A stretch of DNA of 64,000 nucleotides from Actinacidiphila oryziradicis (GCF_005047355.1 NZ_SUMC01000006.1:186001-250000), one strand, 5' to 3'. Shown: positions 17,467 through 26,145, counted from the first letter of the stretch. The notes: generated by a model not told the origin, from the sequence alone. Numbers and translations are program-made.

Positions 17467-18881
17467 CAGAGACGTCCCGTGATCGGGGACTCGGAGTCGA
17501 GCAGGGCCCGGGTGGTGGACTCGACCAGGTGGCGGGCGCTTCCATTGGTCGAGAAGTTGTGATCGGCCTCCGGGACGGTGCGTAAGCGTTCTGGGGGGAC
17601 GCCCGGGAAGCTCATCCCCTGGGTATAGGGGTCCGCCCCGGCGAGCCAGAGAGCGGCTGCGCTGCGGTTGTGACGGTCCCATGCGGTACCGGCTTCCTCT
17701 ACCAGGTCCATCCGCAGCTCCAGGCCGTGCCGGTGTGTGCGTCCCGTAGCCAGGAGCTCGTCCAGCTGGGCCGGTGAGAAGAAAGCCCGGGAGAGGTCAT
17801 CCAGCCGGCACAGCGGTGCCAGGCACCAGACGGCGTCGGTGCTTCGGGACGCGTTGTGGGATGCCTGCAGGGCAGTCGCTCCGCCCATGGAATGGCCGAC
17901 GATGACCAGGGACTCGACCTGTTCGACCAGCCAGGCGCTGACCGTCTCGACCGACTCCACCTCAGTGTCGAAGGTTCTGAAGACGGAGCTGGAGTCGCCC
18001 GATCCGAGTGGATCGAGGCAGACGGTCTCGTATCCTTCCCAGGCCCACGCGCGGGCCAGTCGGCTGTAGAGGCCGTACGGTCCGTGACGGGAGCTGCCGA
18101 AGTATCCGGGGACGATGATGATTCCGCGGCTGCGGGGAGCCCAGCTCGGCCTGCTGTGGGTGATGGCGACGGACCCGCTCCGGGAGGGCAGCCGTGTCAC
18201 CTGCACGTCGGGCCAGGTATGCGCCGCGAACGCCGGTGTGGGCGTCCAGCGGTCGGCGTTGCCGCGCCAGGATCGGAAGCTCCCGTTGGGCACGCCCAGG
18301 TACCGGTAGCGCGGGTCGCTGGGCAGTATGCCGTTGAGGAGGTGCGAGATCATGAGGACGGTCGAGTTGCTGCCGACGATAAGCCGGCCCGGACAGCGGC
18401 TGCGGCCTTCGTCTGCCCACCACTTCAGAAGCCGCGCCTCGGCAATGGACGCGGTCTCTGCTTCAAGGATGCGGAGTTCCGATGCGCTGATGACCCTGTT
18501 GCGGAAGAGGTCCAAGGACGCGAAGGCCTGGGGGAGAGCGGTCCGCAGCTCCGCGTTGGACCTTCCGGCGGCTTCTCCCAGGTTGATCGGCGTCAGTGAC
18601 AGCTCTCCCTCGTACGGGATCCCGAGCAGCTCCGAGAGGAGTTCCGCCGAGGTGATCGCCTGGGGTGTCGGTGTCGCCACGATGCCGGTCGGCGTGCTGA
18701 GCGTGCCGGACGTCAGCCGCTGGGCCAGCCGTGTCGCCTGCTCGTGCCCTCGGGGAGTGATCGTGTCCAGATCGGAGTTGCCGTGGACGTCGAGCAGGTT
18801 CTTGTCCGTCTCGACGTGGCGGGCAAGGATGATTTGGCTGTCTGCCGACCCGGTGCCCGAAGTGCCGATGGATGCCGCCAC
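17466..18881 (-). CDS. Histidine-phosphatase / alpha-beta hydrolase fusion
   Basis: 471 aa from GTG 18881, two bases after the Nudix stop. The N-terminal part (about 12-215) is a phosphoglycerate-mutase-like domain starting ILARHVETDKN (RHG-type motif with V for G). The second catalytic His block, normally SHG, reads VGSNSTVLM, so this half may be inactive or binding-only. The C-terminal part (about 250-470) is an alpha/beta hydrolase: GYFGSSRHGPYGLYSR, nucleophile elbow GHSMGG, acid region WLAGADPY and histidine EADHNFS. The fusion is unusual. Both neighbours act on nucleotides, so I infer a role in processing a phosphorylated or esterified nucleotide derivative. The substrate is unknown. 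Confidence 0.75.
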   Translation of the reverse strand: MAASIGTSGTGSADSQIILARHVETDKNLLDVHGNSDLDTITPRGHEQATRLAQRLTSGTLSTPTGIVATPTPQAITSAELLSELLGIPYEGELSLTPINLGEAAGRSNAELRTALPQAFASLDLFRNRVISASELRILEAETASIAEARLLKWWADEGRSRCPGRLIVGSNSTVLMISHLLNGILPSDPRYRYLGVPNGSFRSWRGNADRWTPTPAFAAHTWPDVQVTRLPSRSGSVAITHSRPSWAPRSRGIIIVPGYFGSSRHGPYGLYSRLARAWAWEGYETVCLDPLGSGDSSSVFRTFDTEVESVETVSAWLVEQVESLVIVGHSMGGATALQASHNASRSTDAVWCLAPLCRLDDLSRAFFSPAQLDELLATGRTHRHGLELRMDLVEEAGTAWDRHNRSAAALWLAGADPYTQGMSFPGVPPERLRTVPEADHNFSTNGSARHLVESTTRALLDSESPITGRL

Positions 18882-18883
18882 CG

Positions 18884-19535
18884 TCAGGAGATCGCGAGCG
18901 GGCCGGCGTTGGTGAGGAGCCTCTCGGCCATGATGAGCGCGGTCAGGTAGTACTGCTGGATCCTCGGGAGGAAGGAGTCGGTGGTCACCTCCATCTCGAA
19001 CTCCTCCCATGATTCACCGCCGGACTTTTCGTAGGTGTGGCCCAGCAGCGTCAACGAGTCCGTGGCCCCGGTGAGCAGGTGCATCCCACTCTCGATCGGC
19101 AGCCACACGAGGGCGGACACCTCTTCCGGCTCCGCCGCGTACTCGGACAGCGGGATGTCGCACTGGTATGAGGCACACCGACTGGTACTCGCGGTTGCGC
19201 TGCCCATTCTTCTGGTCGGCCACTTCCACACGCTCACCGAGGTGATGCAGGCGCGATCGGTCCACCTCGATGCCTAGCTCCTCAGTCACCTCCCGCAGTC
19301 CCGCCTCTACGGGCTCCCCGGCCTCCAGGTGCCCGGCGGCGCTCACGTCGAGCAGGCCGGGGAAGTTCTTCATGGTGTCCGAGCGCTTCTGCAGAAGGAT
19401 CTGCCCGCCCCGCTCGGCGGAGACCACCCAGCAGTGGACGGTCCGATGCCATTTCCCCTGCAGGTGGGCCTCGATACGGTCCATCGCTCCGAGATGGTGC
19501 AGATTGGCGTCGTAGATGTCGATTCGCTCGGCCAA
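18884..19535 (-). pseudogene. Nudix hydrolase gene with one frameshift
   Basis: From ATG 19535 the frame reads AERIDIYDANLHHLGAMDRI, then a full Nudix box GHLEAGEPVEAGL-REVTEELG. After NREYQSVCLI near 19175 the frame slips. The correct continuation CDIPLSEYAAEPEEVSALVW lies in the next frame and runs to TGA 18884-18886 with a normal C-terminal half (YYLTALIMAERLL). One indel separates two otherwise well-conserved halves, so either the gene was lost very recently or the assembly has an error. Proteins of this type (Nudix after an MDRxEAH lead) hydrolyse diphosphate compounds. It is upstream of and coupled to the phosphatase-hydrolase gene. Confidence 0.8.
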
Positions 19536-20640
19536 GGAACTACCTTCCGGTGATGAATACTGTCCCGTCGGGACTTGACCAGACCGGTGGCCGCTACGGT
19601 CCGGTCGCGGAGTGGCGCGAGTCGTCGAGCAGCCTCCACCTCATGCAGGGCCTCCAGGATGCGGACCTCCAGGACCAGGGATTTGGCGTATCGCCCCTGA
19701 TCACCTGCGCTACGAAAACCCTCCGTGGCCTCCCGAACGAGGGACCGAGCTTGCCTGAGAAGCCGTGTGCCCTCGGTGTCCGATTGCCGAATCGTGCCTG
19801 ATGAGTTGACGCCCAACATTGCAGCGATGGCCAGCGCCTCGGCGTGTGCCAGAAGCGTGAGATCAACCTGGACCTCCTGCGGGGTCAGGCTCTGGACGCC
19901 TTCCAGCGCGCGGTGTGCCTGATCGAACTCGGAACTCACCAACGCGTCGCTTTGGTCGGTCTTGATGACCCCCAGGTGCCGATAGGCCTTGGCGATCAAG
20001 ATGCCCTTTCCGGGTTCGTAGGGGTCGGGCGGGAGATCTTTCAGCCGGGCGATCGCGCGCTGGATGTTGGCGATCGCGTCCTCGTTCCCGAGGAGGTAGT
20101 TCGCCCAGCCCAGCCCAGATCATCGATCAGGACGGAGGCCTCGGTCAGCCTGTCGTCGGTGAACTGAGCTGACTCCAGTGCCCAGGTGCCCAGGACGACG
20201 CGCTCGTGGTGGAAGCCCCAGATGTGCAGGGTCAGGGAGGAGTTCACTCGTAGTCGTAGAAGTGCTGGGTCCCGTCGTTCCTCGTGCAGCACCTTGCCCA
20301 TCGCGATGATGCCATCCGCGTATTGGCGGTAGGGGTCCCTGGCGGCTGATGCGGGCTGGCCGCGCAAGAGCAGGTAGCCGATCAGCAGTGTGGCGCCGAG
20401 CAGCATCACCATGGCGGCCGGTGCGGACGGGAAGATCCAGCGGAGCGCGGTGGTGTGGCTGCCCTCGTCCATCCATACCTGAGTGGTCTGGAACATGAAG
20501 GTGGCGAGTGCCAACGCTGTACCGACCGTGAACGTGGTGACCGTCTGGGTATCCCTGAAACGGGCGGTCGCTGTGCGCCGAACACGTCCAACTAAGCCAG
20601 CCATCCACGCTCCAGCATCTTTGGAATGCAGGAAACGCAT
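19370..20640 (-). pseudogene. Two-TM helical-repeat protein gene with a 5-bp duplication
   Basis: Starts at ATG 20640 (or 20604). Two membrane helices follow: TFTVGTALALATFMF and VMLLGATLLIGYLLL, then a soluble helical domain. At about 20110-20125 the sequence ctggg occurs three times in tandem. Removing one 5-bp copy restores LIDDLGWANYLLGNEDAIAN and joins to the second half, KAYRHLGVIKTDQSDALVSS, then TPR-like helices. That frame runs on into the Nudix gene and stops at 19370; the natural end is uncertain. Family unknown; a membrane-anchored TPR-like protein in the same transcript as the nucleotide enzymes. Confidence 0.6.
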
Positions 20641-20708
20641 TCTATGGGCTGGGAGGGAGCTCTCACCACAGTGCGTGCAGGTCCCGGCAGAGACGCTTTT
20701 CCAGGCCA

Positions 20709-20825
20709 TCAGCGGTGGTTGCCTACGAGCTGGTGCACCGGCTCTGCCGCCAGCCAGCGGTCGATGTCGGTCACTGGGTCGGTGCCCGATCCGACGAGGG
20801 GTACTTGCTCGAAGTGCCCGTACAC
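20709..20825 (-). CDS. Short ORF or gene tail, unrecognised
   Basis: 38 codons from GTG 20825 to TGA 20709-20711 with coding-like third positions: YGHFEQVPLVGSGTDPVTDI, then DRWLAAEPVHQLVGNHR. No ribosome site is obvious and the frame upstream is degenerate, so it is more likely the tail of a deleted gene than a functional small protein. Confidence 0.3.
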   Translation of the reverse strand: MYGHFEQVPLVGSGTDPVTDIDRWLAAEPVHQLVGNHR

Positions 20826-20987
20826 GTATGACCTGTCTCATTGGTGGACTGAGGAGCGCTTTCCGCCATGTCAACGACGCTCAGGCAGTCCTGGTCATCG
20901 GATTCGTCGGATACGACGACGGGGACCACCACCCGGCGCGGGCTGGCGTGCTGGCTGTGCGGGTGCGGGTGCGGGTCCTCGGCCCGA

Positions 20988-21398
20988 CTAGGCCCCAGGA
21001 GTGACGAGCTTGATTCGATGGTCGATCCCCTGCCAGCGCTTGCAGCCGGTGAGGACCGCCACCGCGTCGGCGGCCCGGCCGGTGGCGATGACCAGGGCGT
21101 CCGGGAGTCGGATGGCGGGGATCTGTCCGCGCAGGTTGGCGGCTTCCCGGGCGATGGCTCGGTCGATGGGGCAGATCTCGTCGATCAGTATGTCGATGGC
21201 GTTCTCCACCCGCTGGGCTACTGCTGTTCCCTGCCGTATGGCACCGACGAGGGATTCGGCGAGTACCGAACTCGGAATCACCAAGGTGTGCCCGGAGGAC
21301 CGCTGGTCCATTACGGCTGCGCGCGCGGCAGAGTGCAGAGCGTCATCGGGGTCGAGTACGCCGAGGAGCACGCTTGTGTCGACCACTACTGCTGCCAT
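20988..21398 (-). CDS. vapC: PIN-domain toxin VapC
   Basis: 136 aa. The PIN acidic residues are in place: VVVDTSVLLGVLD (first Asp), IPSSVLAESLVGA (Glu), and LPDALVIATG (third Asp in the DA.I.A form). VapC proteins are RNases cutting tRNA or rRNA and are held inactive by VapB. The start lies 12 bp inside the vapB gene, so the two are co-translated. The length is normal for the family. Confidence 0.88.
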   Translation of the reverse strand: MAAVVVDTSVLLGVLDPDDALHSAARAAVMDQRSSGHTLVIPSSVLAESLVGAIRQGTAVAQRVENAIDILIDEICPIDRAIAREAANLRGQIPAIRLPDALVIATGRAADAVAVLTGCKRWQGIDHRIKLVTPGA

Positions 21399-21634
21399 GC
21401 GTCACGCTCCCCTTCGAGATCCGCAGCCGCGGACAAGCCGGGGAACGCGCCGATGACCTCGTCGAGCGGATCAGTTTGCCGAATCAGCAGGAGGCGGCCT
21501 TCACCGTCGACCTCTACGCGGAACTCGTCTCCGGGCTCGACACGGGCGGCGCGCAGTGCCGCGACGGGAAGCGTCACTTGATTCTTGCTGGACAGCTTGG
21601 TGGTGCAACGCCTTTTCCTTACTTTTTTCTCCAT
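21386..21634 (-). CDS. vapB: AbrB/MazE-type antitoxin VapB
   Basis: 82 aa from ATG 21634. The N-terminal swapped-hairpin domain is clear: TTKLSSKNQVTLPVAAL, then RVEPGDEFRVEVDGEGRL. The C-terminal tail (DEVIGAFPGLSAAADLE) is the toxin-binding segment. It overlaps vapC. Such antitoxins bind their own promoter; I could not pick out an obvious operator in the bases just upstream. Confidence 0.88.
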   Translation of the reverse strand: MEKKVRKRRCTTKLSSKNQVTLPVAALRAARVEPGDEFRVEVDGEGRLLLIRQTDPLDEVIGAFPGLSAAADLEGERDAWQQ

Positions 21635-21986
21635 AAGGTAAAGGATAAGCCCTCCTGAGGGCGGGCGCAGTGAGGTGAGTGTCTTTCCGCTTGCCCGCGC
21701 AAGACCGCACCGGCTCCTGGTCGGCCAGGGGCCGGTGGGTGTGGGCGGGCGGTGGGAGGCCGGGGGGCGGTGGTTCGGGCGACAAGTACCAAGGACTGTG
21801 AAGCAAGGACTAAAACCTCACCCCACTTGGCCTCTCCCCAAAGAGTCACCCATATGGGGGACTTGGGCGTGCGCGGGTGGATGGTGGGGGTATGGTCGCG
21901 GCAAACAACCTCACACAGACGACGGCCCCGGCTGGGACTGCAATCCCGACCGAGGCCTGACCAACCAGGAAGAGTGAAGCTTCCCA
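21635..21986. other. Regulatory spacer between vapB and the wHTH gene
   Basis: This 350-bp divergent spacer carries G-rich tracts (21740-21780) and a palindrome at 21844-21863. A tatggt sequence about 90 bp before the downstream ATG could be a -10 element, but I cannot fix the promoter. No gene is supported here. Confidence 0.4.
21844..21863. promoter_or_regulatory. 20-bp near-perfect palindrome, likely operator
   Basis: AGTC-A-CCCATATGGG-G-GACT: both halves are complementary except for one symmetric position. It sits about 125 bp upstream of the winged-helix gene at 21987. A central CATATG with C/G flanks is a typical layout for a dimeric DNA-binding protein, possibly the product of that gene. 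Confidence 0.45.
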
Positions 21987-22929
21987 ATGGCTGAGCCGCA
22001 GTCTATCGCGCCCTTGCGCGCGTCCGCCGAGCCTGTGACGGCTGGTGTCGTGCACGTACGACGCCGTCTCACGGCGAATTTCACGATCTTGTCCAACAGC
22101 CTCGCGCAGCGTCCCGGCAGTGCCGTGACCGTCGGTGTCGGGGCGTACCTGATGTCGGTGCGGGACGGGGTGCCTGTCAGCATCGAGGCGCTGCGTGCGC
22201 ATTTCACCGAGGGGGAGACCCGGCTGGCCCGGGCCCTCAACGAGCTGGAGGCGGAAGGCTTCCTAGAGCGGGTCACCGTGCGGGTGGCGAAACGGGCAGG
22301 TCCGTACGCGTACGTACGTCTACGACGTCCCCGCCCCCGCGCAGGCAGCCGACCGGGCCGCCCGGCCCATCCCGCGCAGTGCGCCGCCGCCCGATGCCTC
22401 GGCCCGACCGGCGCCCGCGCCGCAGCCGCAGCCCCTGCCGCCTGCGGAGCAGGCGCCCGAGCCCGAGCAGCAGCGCGAGCAGCAGCCCGAGCAGCAGCCC
22501 GCGCCGTGCGCTGCCCCGCGTCCGGCACCGTCAGCGGCACCGGAGGCGCGTGGCTTGCCGCCCGCGCCGGAGGCCGTCGCTGTGCTGGCCGCGCTGCGGC
22601 TGAGGGATCCGCGGTTGCTGCTCTCGGAGCGCGATGTCTGCCGGCTCGCGCCCGCCGTGGGGGAGTGGCTGCGGCGCGGGGTCGGTCCGGACCGGATCGT
22701 GGACGCGGTCTGCGCCGACCTTCCGGGGCCGCTCCTGCGAAGGCCGGCCGGGCTGATCGCGTACCGGCTGGGGCACCTCAAACCGGTGGAAGCGGCGCCA
22801 TTGCCCAGCCCACAGGACCAGCGCCGGCACATCGTCCCGATGCAGAACTGCGAAGGGTGCGACCGGGGATACCGGGCCGAGCATCCGGGACTGTGCCGGG
22901 ACTGCGCCACCGTCTCCGCAGCCGCCTGA
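21987..22929 (+). pseudogene. Winged-helix DNA-binding protein gene with 4-bp duplication
   Basis: From ATG 21987 the N-terminus is a winged helix (LAQRPGSAVTVGVGAYLMS, ALRAHFTEGETRLARALNEL). At about 22310 the bases gtac are duplicated (tacgcgtacgtacgtcta). Removing four bases gives GPYAYVYDVPAP and joins to the downstream frame. That frame has a Pro/Gln/Glu linker, a helical domain (DPRLLLSERDVCRLAPAVGE), and a C-terminal zinc-finger-like CEGCDRG...CRDC ending at 22929. This is a common Streptomyces regulator of about 310 aa. As written, the frame runs into a nonsense Ala/Arg-rich tail, so the gene is disrupted unless the duplication is an assembly artefact. Confidence 0.72.
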
Positions 22930-23206
22930 TCGGGAACGAGGGGCCGACGTCCAGATCGTCGAACGTGTCTGACGGGCCCTGCACGCCCGGCCCGGGGAAC
23001 GGCTCGCCGTAGAAGGTGCCAGCCGGATCTCGCGTTCGCCGCCGGGCCGGGGATGGTGCTGGTCGGCGGCACAGCCGTTGATCACCGACGTCGGCCTGAT
23101 CCGCCGGGTACGGCACTAGCCAGTTTGACGTCGCTGAGCGCCGGGGCCAGCCTGTCCCGGCGGAAACTCAGGTGGCCGCAGCGCGCCGTCTGGGTAGAGT
23201 TGGGCA

Positions 23207-23707
23207 GTGCCCGAGCTACAGCGGCTGCATGCTGGCCATGCCCCGGCGGTCCTGGCCTTCGAGCTGGCGAACCGCGCCTACTTCGCTGCCTCGGTCTCCG
23301 ACCGCGGCGACGAGTTCTACGACCAGTTCACCGACCGGCACAGCGCCTTGCTGGCTGAGCAGGAGGCCGGGATCTGCGCCTTCTACGTGCTCGTCGCCAA
23401 GGATGGCTCGGTCCTGGGCCGGTTCAACCTGTACCGCTTCGAGGACGGCACTGCGGAACTCGGCTACCGGGTCGCGCAGCATGTCGCCGGCCGCGGCGTG
23501 GCGACCGCGACCGTGCGGGAGTTGTGCCGGCTGGCGGCGGAGCGGCACGGGCTGCGCACACTCAGGGCGGCCACCGCCCGCGAGAATGCCGCGTCCCAGA
23601 AAGTGCTGACCAAGGCCGGGTTCGTCCTGGTTGGCCCGGCCGATCCGGCCGACCTCGGCGGTAAGCCAGGCACCTGGTATCAGCGCGACCTAGTACTCCA
23701 GCCGTAG
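23207..23707 (+). CDS. GNAT N-acetyltransferase
   Basis: 166 aa from GTG 23207. It has the RimJ/RimL-type GNAT fold: AFYVLVAKDGSVLGRFNLY (beta2-3), ELGYRVAQHVAGRGVAT (beta4 and the acetyl-CoA pyrophosphate loop RGVA), and ATARENAASQKVLTKAGF (the N-x-AS motif before the last helix). It probably acetylates a small molecule or a protein N-terminus. It stands alone between the broken wHTH gene and an IS fragment; no regulator is obvious. Confidence 0.88.
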   Translation: MPELQRLHAGHAPAVLAFELANRAYFAASVSDRGDEFYDQFTDRHSALLAEQEAGICAFYVLVAKDGSVLGRFNLYRFEDGTAELGYRVAQHVAGRGVATATVRELCRLAAERHGLRTLRAATARENAASQKVLTKAGFVLVGPADPADLGGKPGTWYQRDLVLQP

Positions 23708-23736
23708 ATCGTGATTTTGCTGGTAGGGGGTCGCTA

Positions 23737-23892
23737 CCGGCCTGGCGGAAGCTCTCCGCCGGAACCGGGGCGAAGGGCCACCGCTTCTACGACTGGGCCG
23801 TCATCGACCTCGCCTACCCCGGCCCCGGCAGCCGCCGGCTGCTGATCCGCCGCAACCGCAGCAACGGCGGACTCGCCTACTCAGTGCCGTAG
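23737..23892 (+). pseudogene. IS701-family transposase fragment
   Basis: The plus frame WRKLSAGTGAKGHRFYDWAV, then DLAYPGPGSRRLLIRRNRS, matches the segment of IS701-type DDE transposases around the conserved KG.R.YDWA motif. It has no start and stops at TAG 23890-23892. It overlaps the 3' end of the convergent TetR gene. A small hairpin (ggtag / ctacc) at 23722-23738 precedes it. No terminal repeats are visible. Confidence 0.6.
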
Positions 23893-24455
23893 CGGAGTCC
23901 GTTGACGAGCAGGGTGATCATGCGCTGGGTGTAGCCGTGGTCGTCTGGTGCGACGATGTCGCTCATGGCGCGCAGCAGGTCGTACGGGGCGACGTCGGAG
24001 CGGATGTCGCCGGATGCGGCGGCAGCGTCCAGCAGCTCCGTCACGACGGGGACGAAGCGCTGTTTGAAGTATGCGGGCAGGCTTTCGTAGGCGGGGTCGC
24101 CGGAGTGCAGTGCGGTTTTGAGGCCGCGTTTGGCTGCGACGAACTGTGCGAAGCGCTGCAACCACCGGGTGAGGGCCTCGGCCGGCTCGTGCTGGGCCGA
24201 GAGGGCGGGGGCGGCCTCGACGCAGGCGTCGACTTCGTGGCGGAAGACGGCGGTGATGAGGTCCGAGCGTTGCGGGAAGTGGCGGTAGAGGGTGCCCGCC
24301 CCCACTCCGGCCCTGGCGGTGATCCGTCGTACGGGGGCGTCCACGCCGTCTGACGCGAAGACCTCGGCGGCCGCGGTCAGCAGGGCGTCCAGGCTGCGCT
24401 GAACGTCGGGTCGTACGCGGCGGGCGGCCGGTTCTTCGGTGGGGCGATCAGGCAT
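23877..24455 (-). CDS. TetR-family repressor
   Basis: 192 aa from ATG 24455; longer readings run into the operator region. The N-terminal HTH is typical: ALLTAAAEVFASDGVDAPVR, AGVGAGTLYRHFPQRSDLI. The C-terminal ligand domain includes EALTRWLQRFAQFVAAKRGL, as in TetR proteins with the SbtR/TetR_C_33 type domain. It diverges from the aldo-keto reductase gene, and two identical palindromes lie between the starts, so it most likely represses both genes and responds to a substrate of the reductase. Confidence 0.92.
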   Translation of the reverse strand: MPDRPTEEPAARRVRPDVQRSLDALLTAAAEVFASDGVDAPVRRITARAGVGAGTLYRHFPQRSDLITAVFRHEVDACVEAAPALSAQHEPAEALTRWLQRFAQFVAAKRGLKTALHSGDPAYESLPAYFKQRFVPVVTELLDAAAASGDIRSDVAPYDLLRAMSDIVAPDDHGYTQRMITLLVNGLRYGTE

Positions 24456-24477
24456 GGAGTGGGTTCCCTTTGCGTTT

Positions 24478-24516
24478 CGGAACAGTGTTCCGTATTCTCG
24501 TGAGGAACAGTGTTCC
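24478..24516. promoter_or_regulatory. Twin TetR operators
   Basis: GGAACAGTGTTCC occurs at 24479-24491 and again, identical, at 24504-24516; the centres are 25 bp apart. Each is a palindrome with one central base (GGAACA-G-TGTTCC). The pair lies between the TetR start (24455) and the reductase start (24568), so occupation would block both promoters. Confidence 0.8.
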
Positions 24517-24567
24517 GCTTTTAGTTTAGCGGGGCCCGCGACCAGCAGTCCATGCAGGAGGAGAACC

Positions 24568-25596
24568 ATGAAGTACCGCACCCTGGGCCGCACCGGCATC
24601 AAGGTCAGCCCCTACTGCCTGGGCGCCATGATGTTCGGCGCCATAGGCAACCCCGACCACGACGACTCCGTCCGGATCATCCACAAGGCGCTCGACGCGG
24701 GCATCAACTTCATCGACACCGCGGACGCCTACTCGCGCGGCGAGTCCGAGGAGATCGTCGGCAAGGCCCTCAAGGGCCGCAGGGACAACGTCGTGCTCGC
24801 CACCAAGGCGCACCTCCCGATGGGGGACGACCCCAACCAGCAGGGCAACTCGCGGCGCTGGCTGATGCGCGCACTGGACGACTCGCTGCGCCGGCTGCAG
24901 ACCGATCACGTCGACCTGTTCCAGATCCACCGGCCTGCGCCGGACACCGACGTGGAAGAGACCCTCTCAGCCCTCACCGACCTGATGCGCGCGGGCAAGA
25001 TCCGGGCCATCGGCACCTCCTCCTTCCCCGCCTCGGACATCGTCGAGGCGCAGTGGGTCGCCGAACGGCGCGGCCTGCAGCGCTTCCGGACCGAGCAGCC
25101 GTCGTACTCGATCCTCAACCGGGGTATCGAACGTGAGGTGCTGCCGGTCTGTCAGCGCTACGGGATGGGCACGCTGGTCTGGAGTCCGCTGGGCGGGGGG
25201 CTGCTCACCGGCCGCTACCGCAAGGGTCAGCAGGCCACCACTCATCGGGGCGGCTTCGGCTTCAAGCACCTGAGCGACGAACGCCGGCTCGACGCCGTCG
25301 AACAGCTCATCCCCCTCGCCGAAAAGGCGGAGATGTCGCTGACGCACCTGGCCATGGCCTTCGCGATCTCCCACCCCGGCGTCACCTCCGCGATCATCGG
25401 ACCGCGCACCATGGACCACCTCGACGACCTCCTCGCAGGCGCCGAGACCACCCTGACCGACGAGATCCTCGACCAGATCGACGCCATCGTGCCCCCCGGC
25501 ACCGACATCGGGACGCTCGACATGGCCTACAACCCACCCGCCATCCAGCAGACCGCGCTGCGCCGCCGCCTGCCCGACGAGCGCTCCGCCGCCTGA
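24568..25596 (+). CDS. Aldo/keto reductase
   Basis: 342 aa from ATG 24568 with ribosome site AGGAGGA just upstream; the frame is open further but through the operators. It has the NADPH-dependent TIM-barrel signature: MKYRTLGRTGIKVSPYCLG, NFIDTADAYSRGESEEIVG (catalytic Asp/Tyr), LATKAHLPMGDD (Lys), and FQIHRPAPDTDVEETLSAL (His). A C-terminal cofactor loop GVTSAIIGPR is present. It is in the YajO/Tas-like clade of oxidoreductases that reduce aldehydes or ketones. It is controlled by the divergent TetR. Confidence 0.93.
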   Translation: MKYRTLGRTGIKVSPYCLGAMMFGAIGNPDHDDSVRIIHKALDAGINFIDTADAYSRGESEEIVGKALKGRRDNVVLATKAHLPMGDDPNQQGNSRRWLMRALDDSLRRLQTDHVDLFQIHRPAPDTDVEETLSALTDLMRAGKIRAIGTSSFPASDIVEAQWVAERRGLQRFRTEQPSYSILNRGIEREVLPVCQRYGMGTLVWSPLGGGLLTGRYRKGQQATTHRGGFGFKHLSDERRLDAVEQLIPLAEKAEMSLTHLAMAFAISHPGVTSAIIGPRTMDHLDDLLAGAETTLTDEILDQIDAIVPPGTDIGTLDMAYNPPAIQQTALRRRLPDERSAA

Positions 25597-25740
25597 CCCG
25601 TCCCCGGGAACGGCCCGCAGGCGTGGAAGTGAATTCCTCCGCTGATGTTCCGGGCCTGTACGACGTCACGTGAAGATCCCGACAGCTCGGAACGAGTGCT
25701 GCCGGGACGCTCGTCCTGTCCATCGGGCGCTGTGATCGGC

Positions 25741-26145
25741 CTACTCCGTTCCCGCGTCCAGCTTCGGCGGAGCAAGGGGGGCAACCTCACGGTCGAAGTA
25801 GGAGATCACATCCTCCCCCACCGTGTAGTGCGCCTTGATGTAGTTCTCCCAATCGCTCGACCAGATCACGGTCGGTGTAACGGATTGCGCCGTTCGGGAC
25901 TCCTGCCTCGGTATAGATAACCTGGTAGAGGCTGATGCCGCCGAGAACGACCACTTCCGGGAGCAGGCCGGACTCGTAGCGGCCGCACACGCAGCCGCTA
26001 CACGGTGTATGCGTGTCGGTACCCGGAAGGCGGCGATAGGACCCATGATGCTCAGGCAGGCCTGGTCATCGTTTTCGTCGGACACGACGATGCGGAACGC
26101 GCTCCAGGACCCGATCGGGCTCCAGGCCGCCTGGCACGGCGCCAA
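25741..26145 (-). pseudogene. Frameshifted hypothetical gene
   Basis: Three consecutive minus-strand pieces in different frames look coding. They are FRIVVSDENDDQACLSIMG (near 26040-26100), SYRRLPGTDTHTP...CVCGRYESGLLPEVVVLG (25900-26035), and DWENYIKAHYTVGEDVIS...PPKLDAGTE ending at 25741. Single slips near 26035 and 25862 separate them. I do not recognise the family. The first piece has a sequence relative at about 20870-20930, next to vapC, so two copies of this gene existed and both decayed. Confidence 0.5.

Noticed and set aside
22440..22510. Short repeats (gagcagcag units) resembling a repeat array
   Set aside because: They encode a Glu/Gln/Pro linker of the wHTH protein; spacing is codon-based and there are no spacers as in CRISPR.
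22930..23206. Minus-strand piece TFYGEPFPGPGVQGPSDTFD
   Set aside because: Fair codon bias, but only about 35 codons without start or context, so I did not annotate it.
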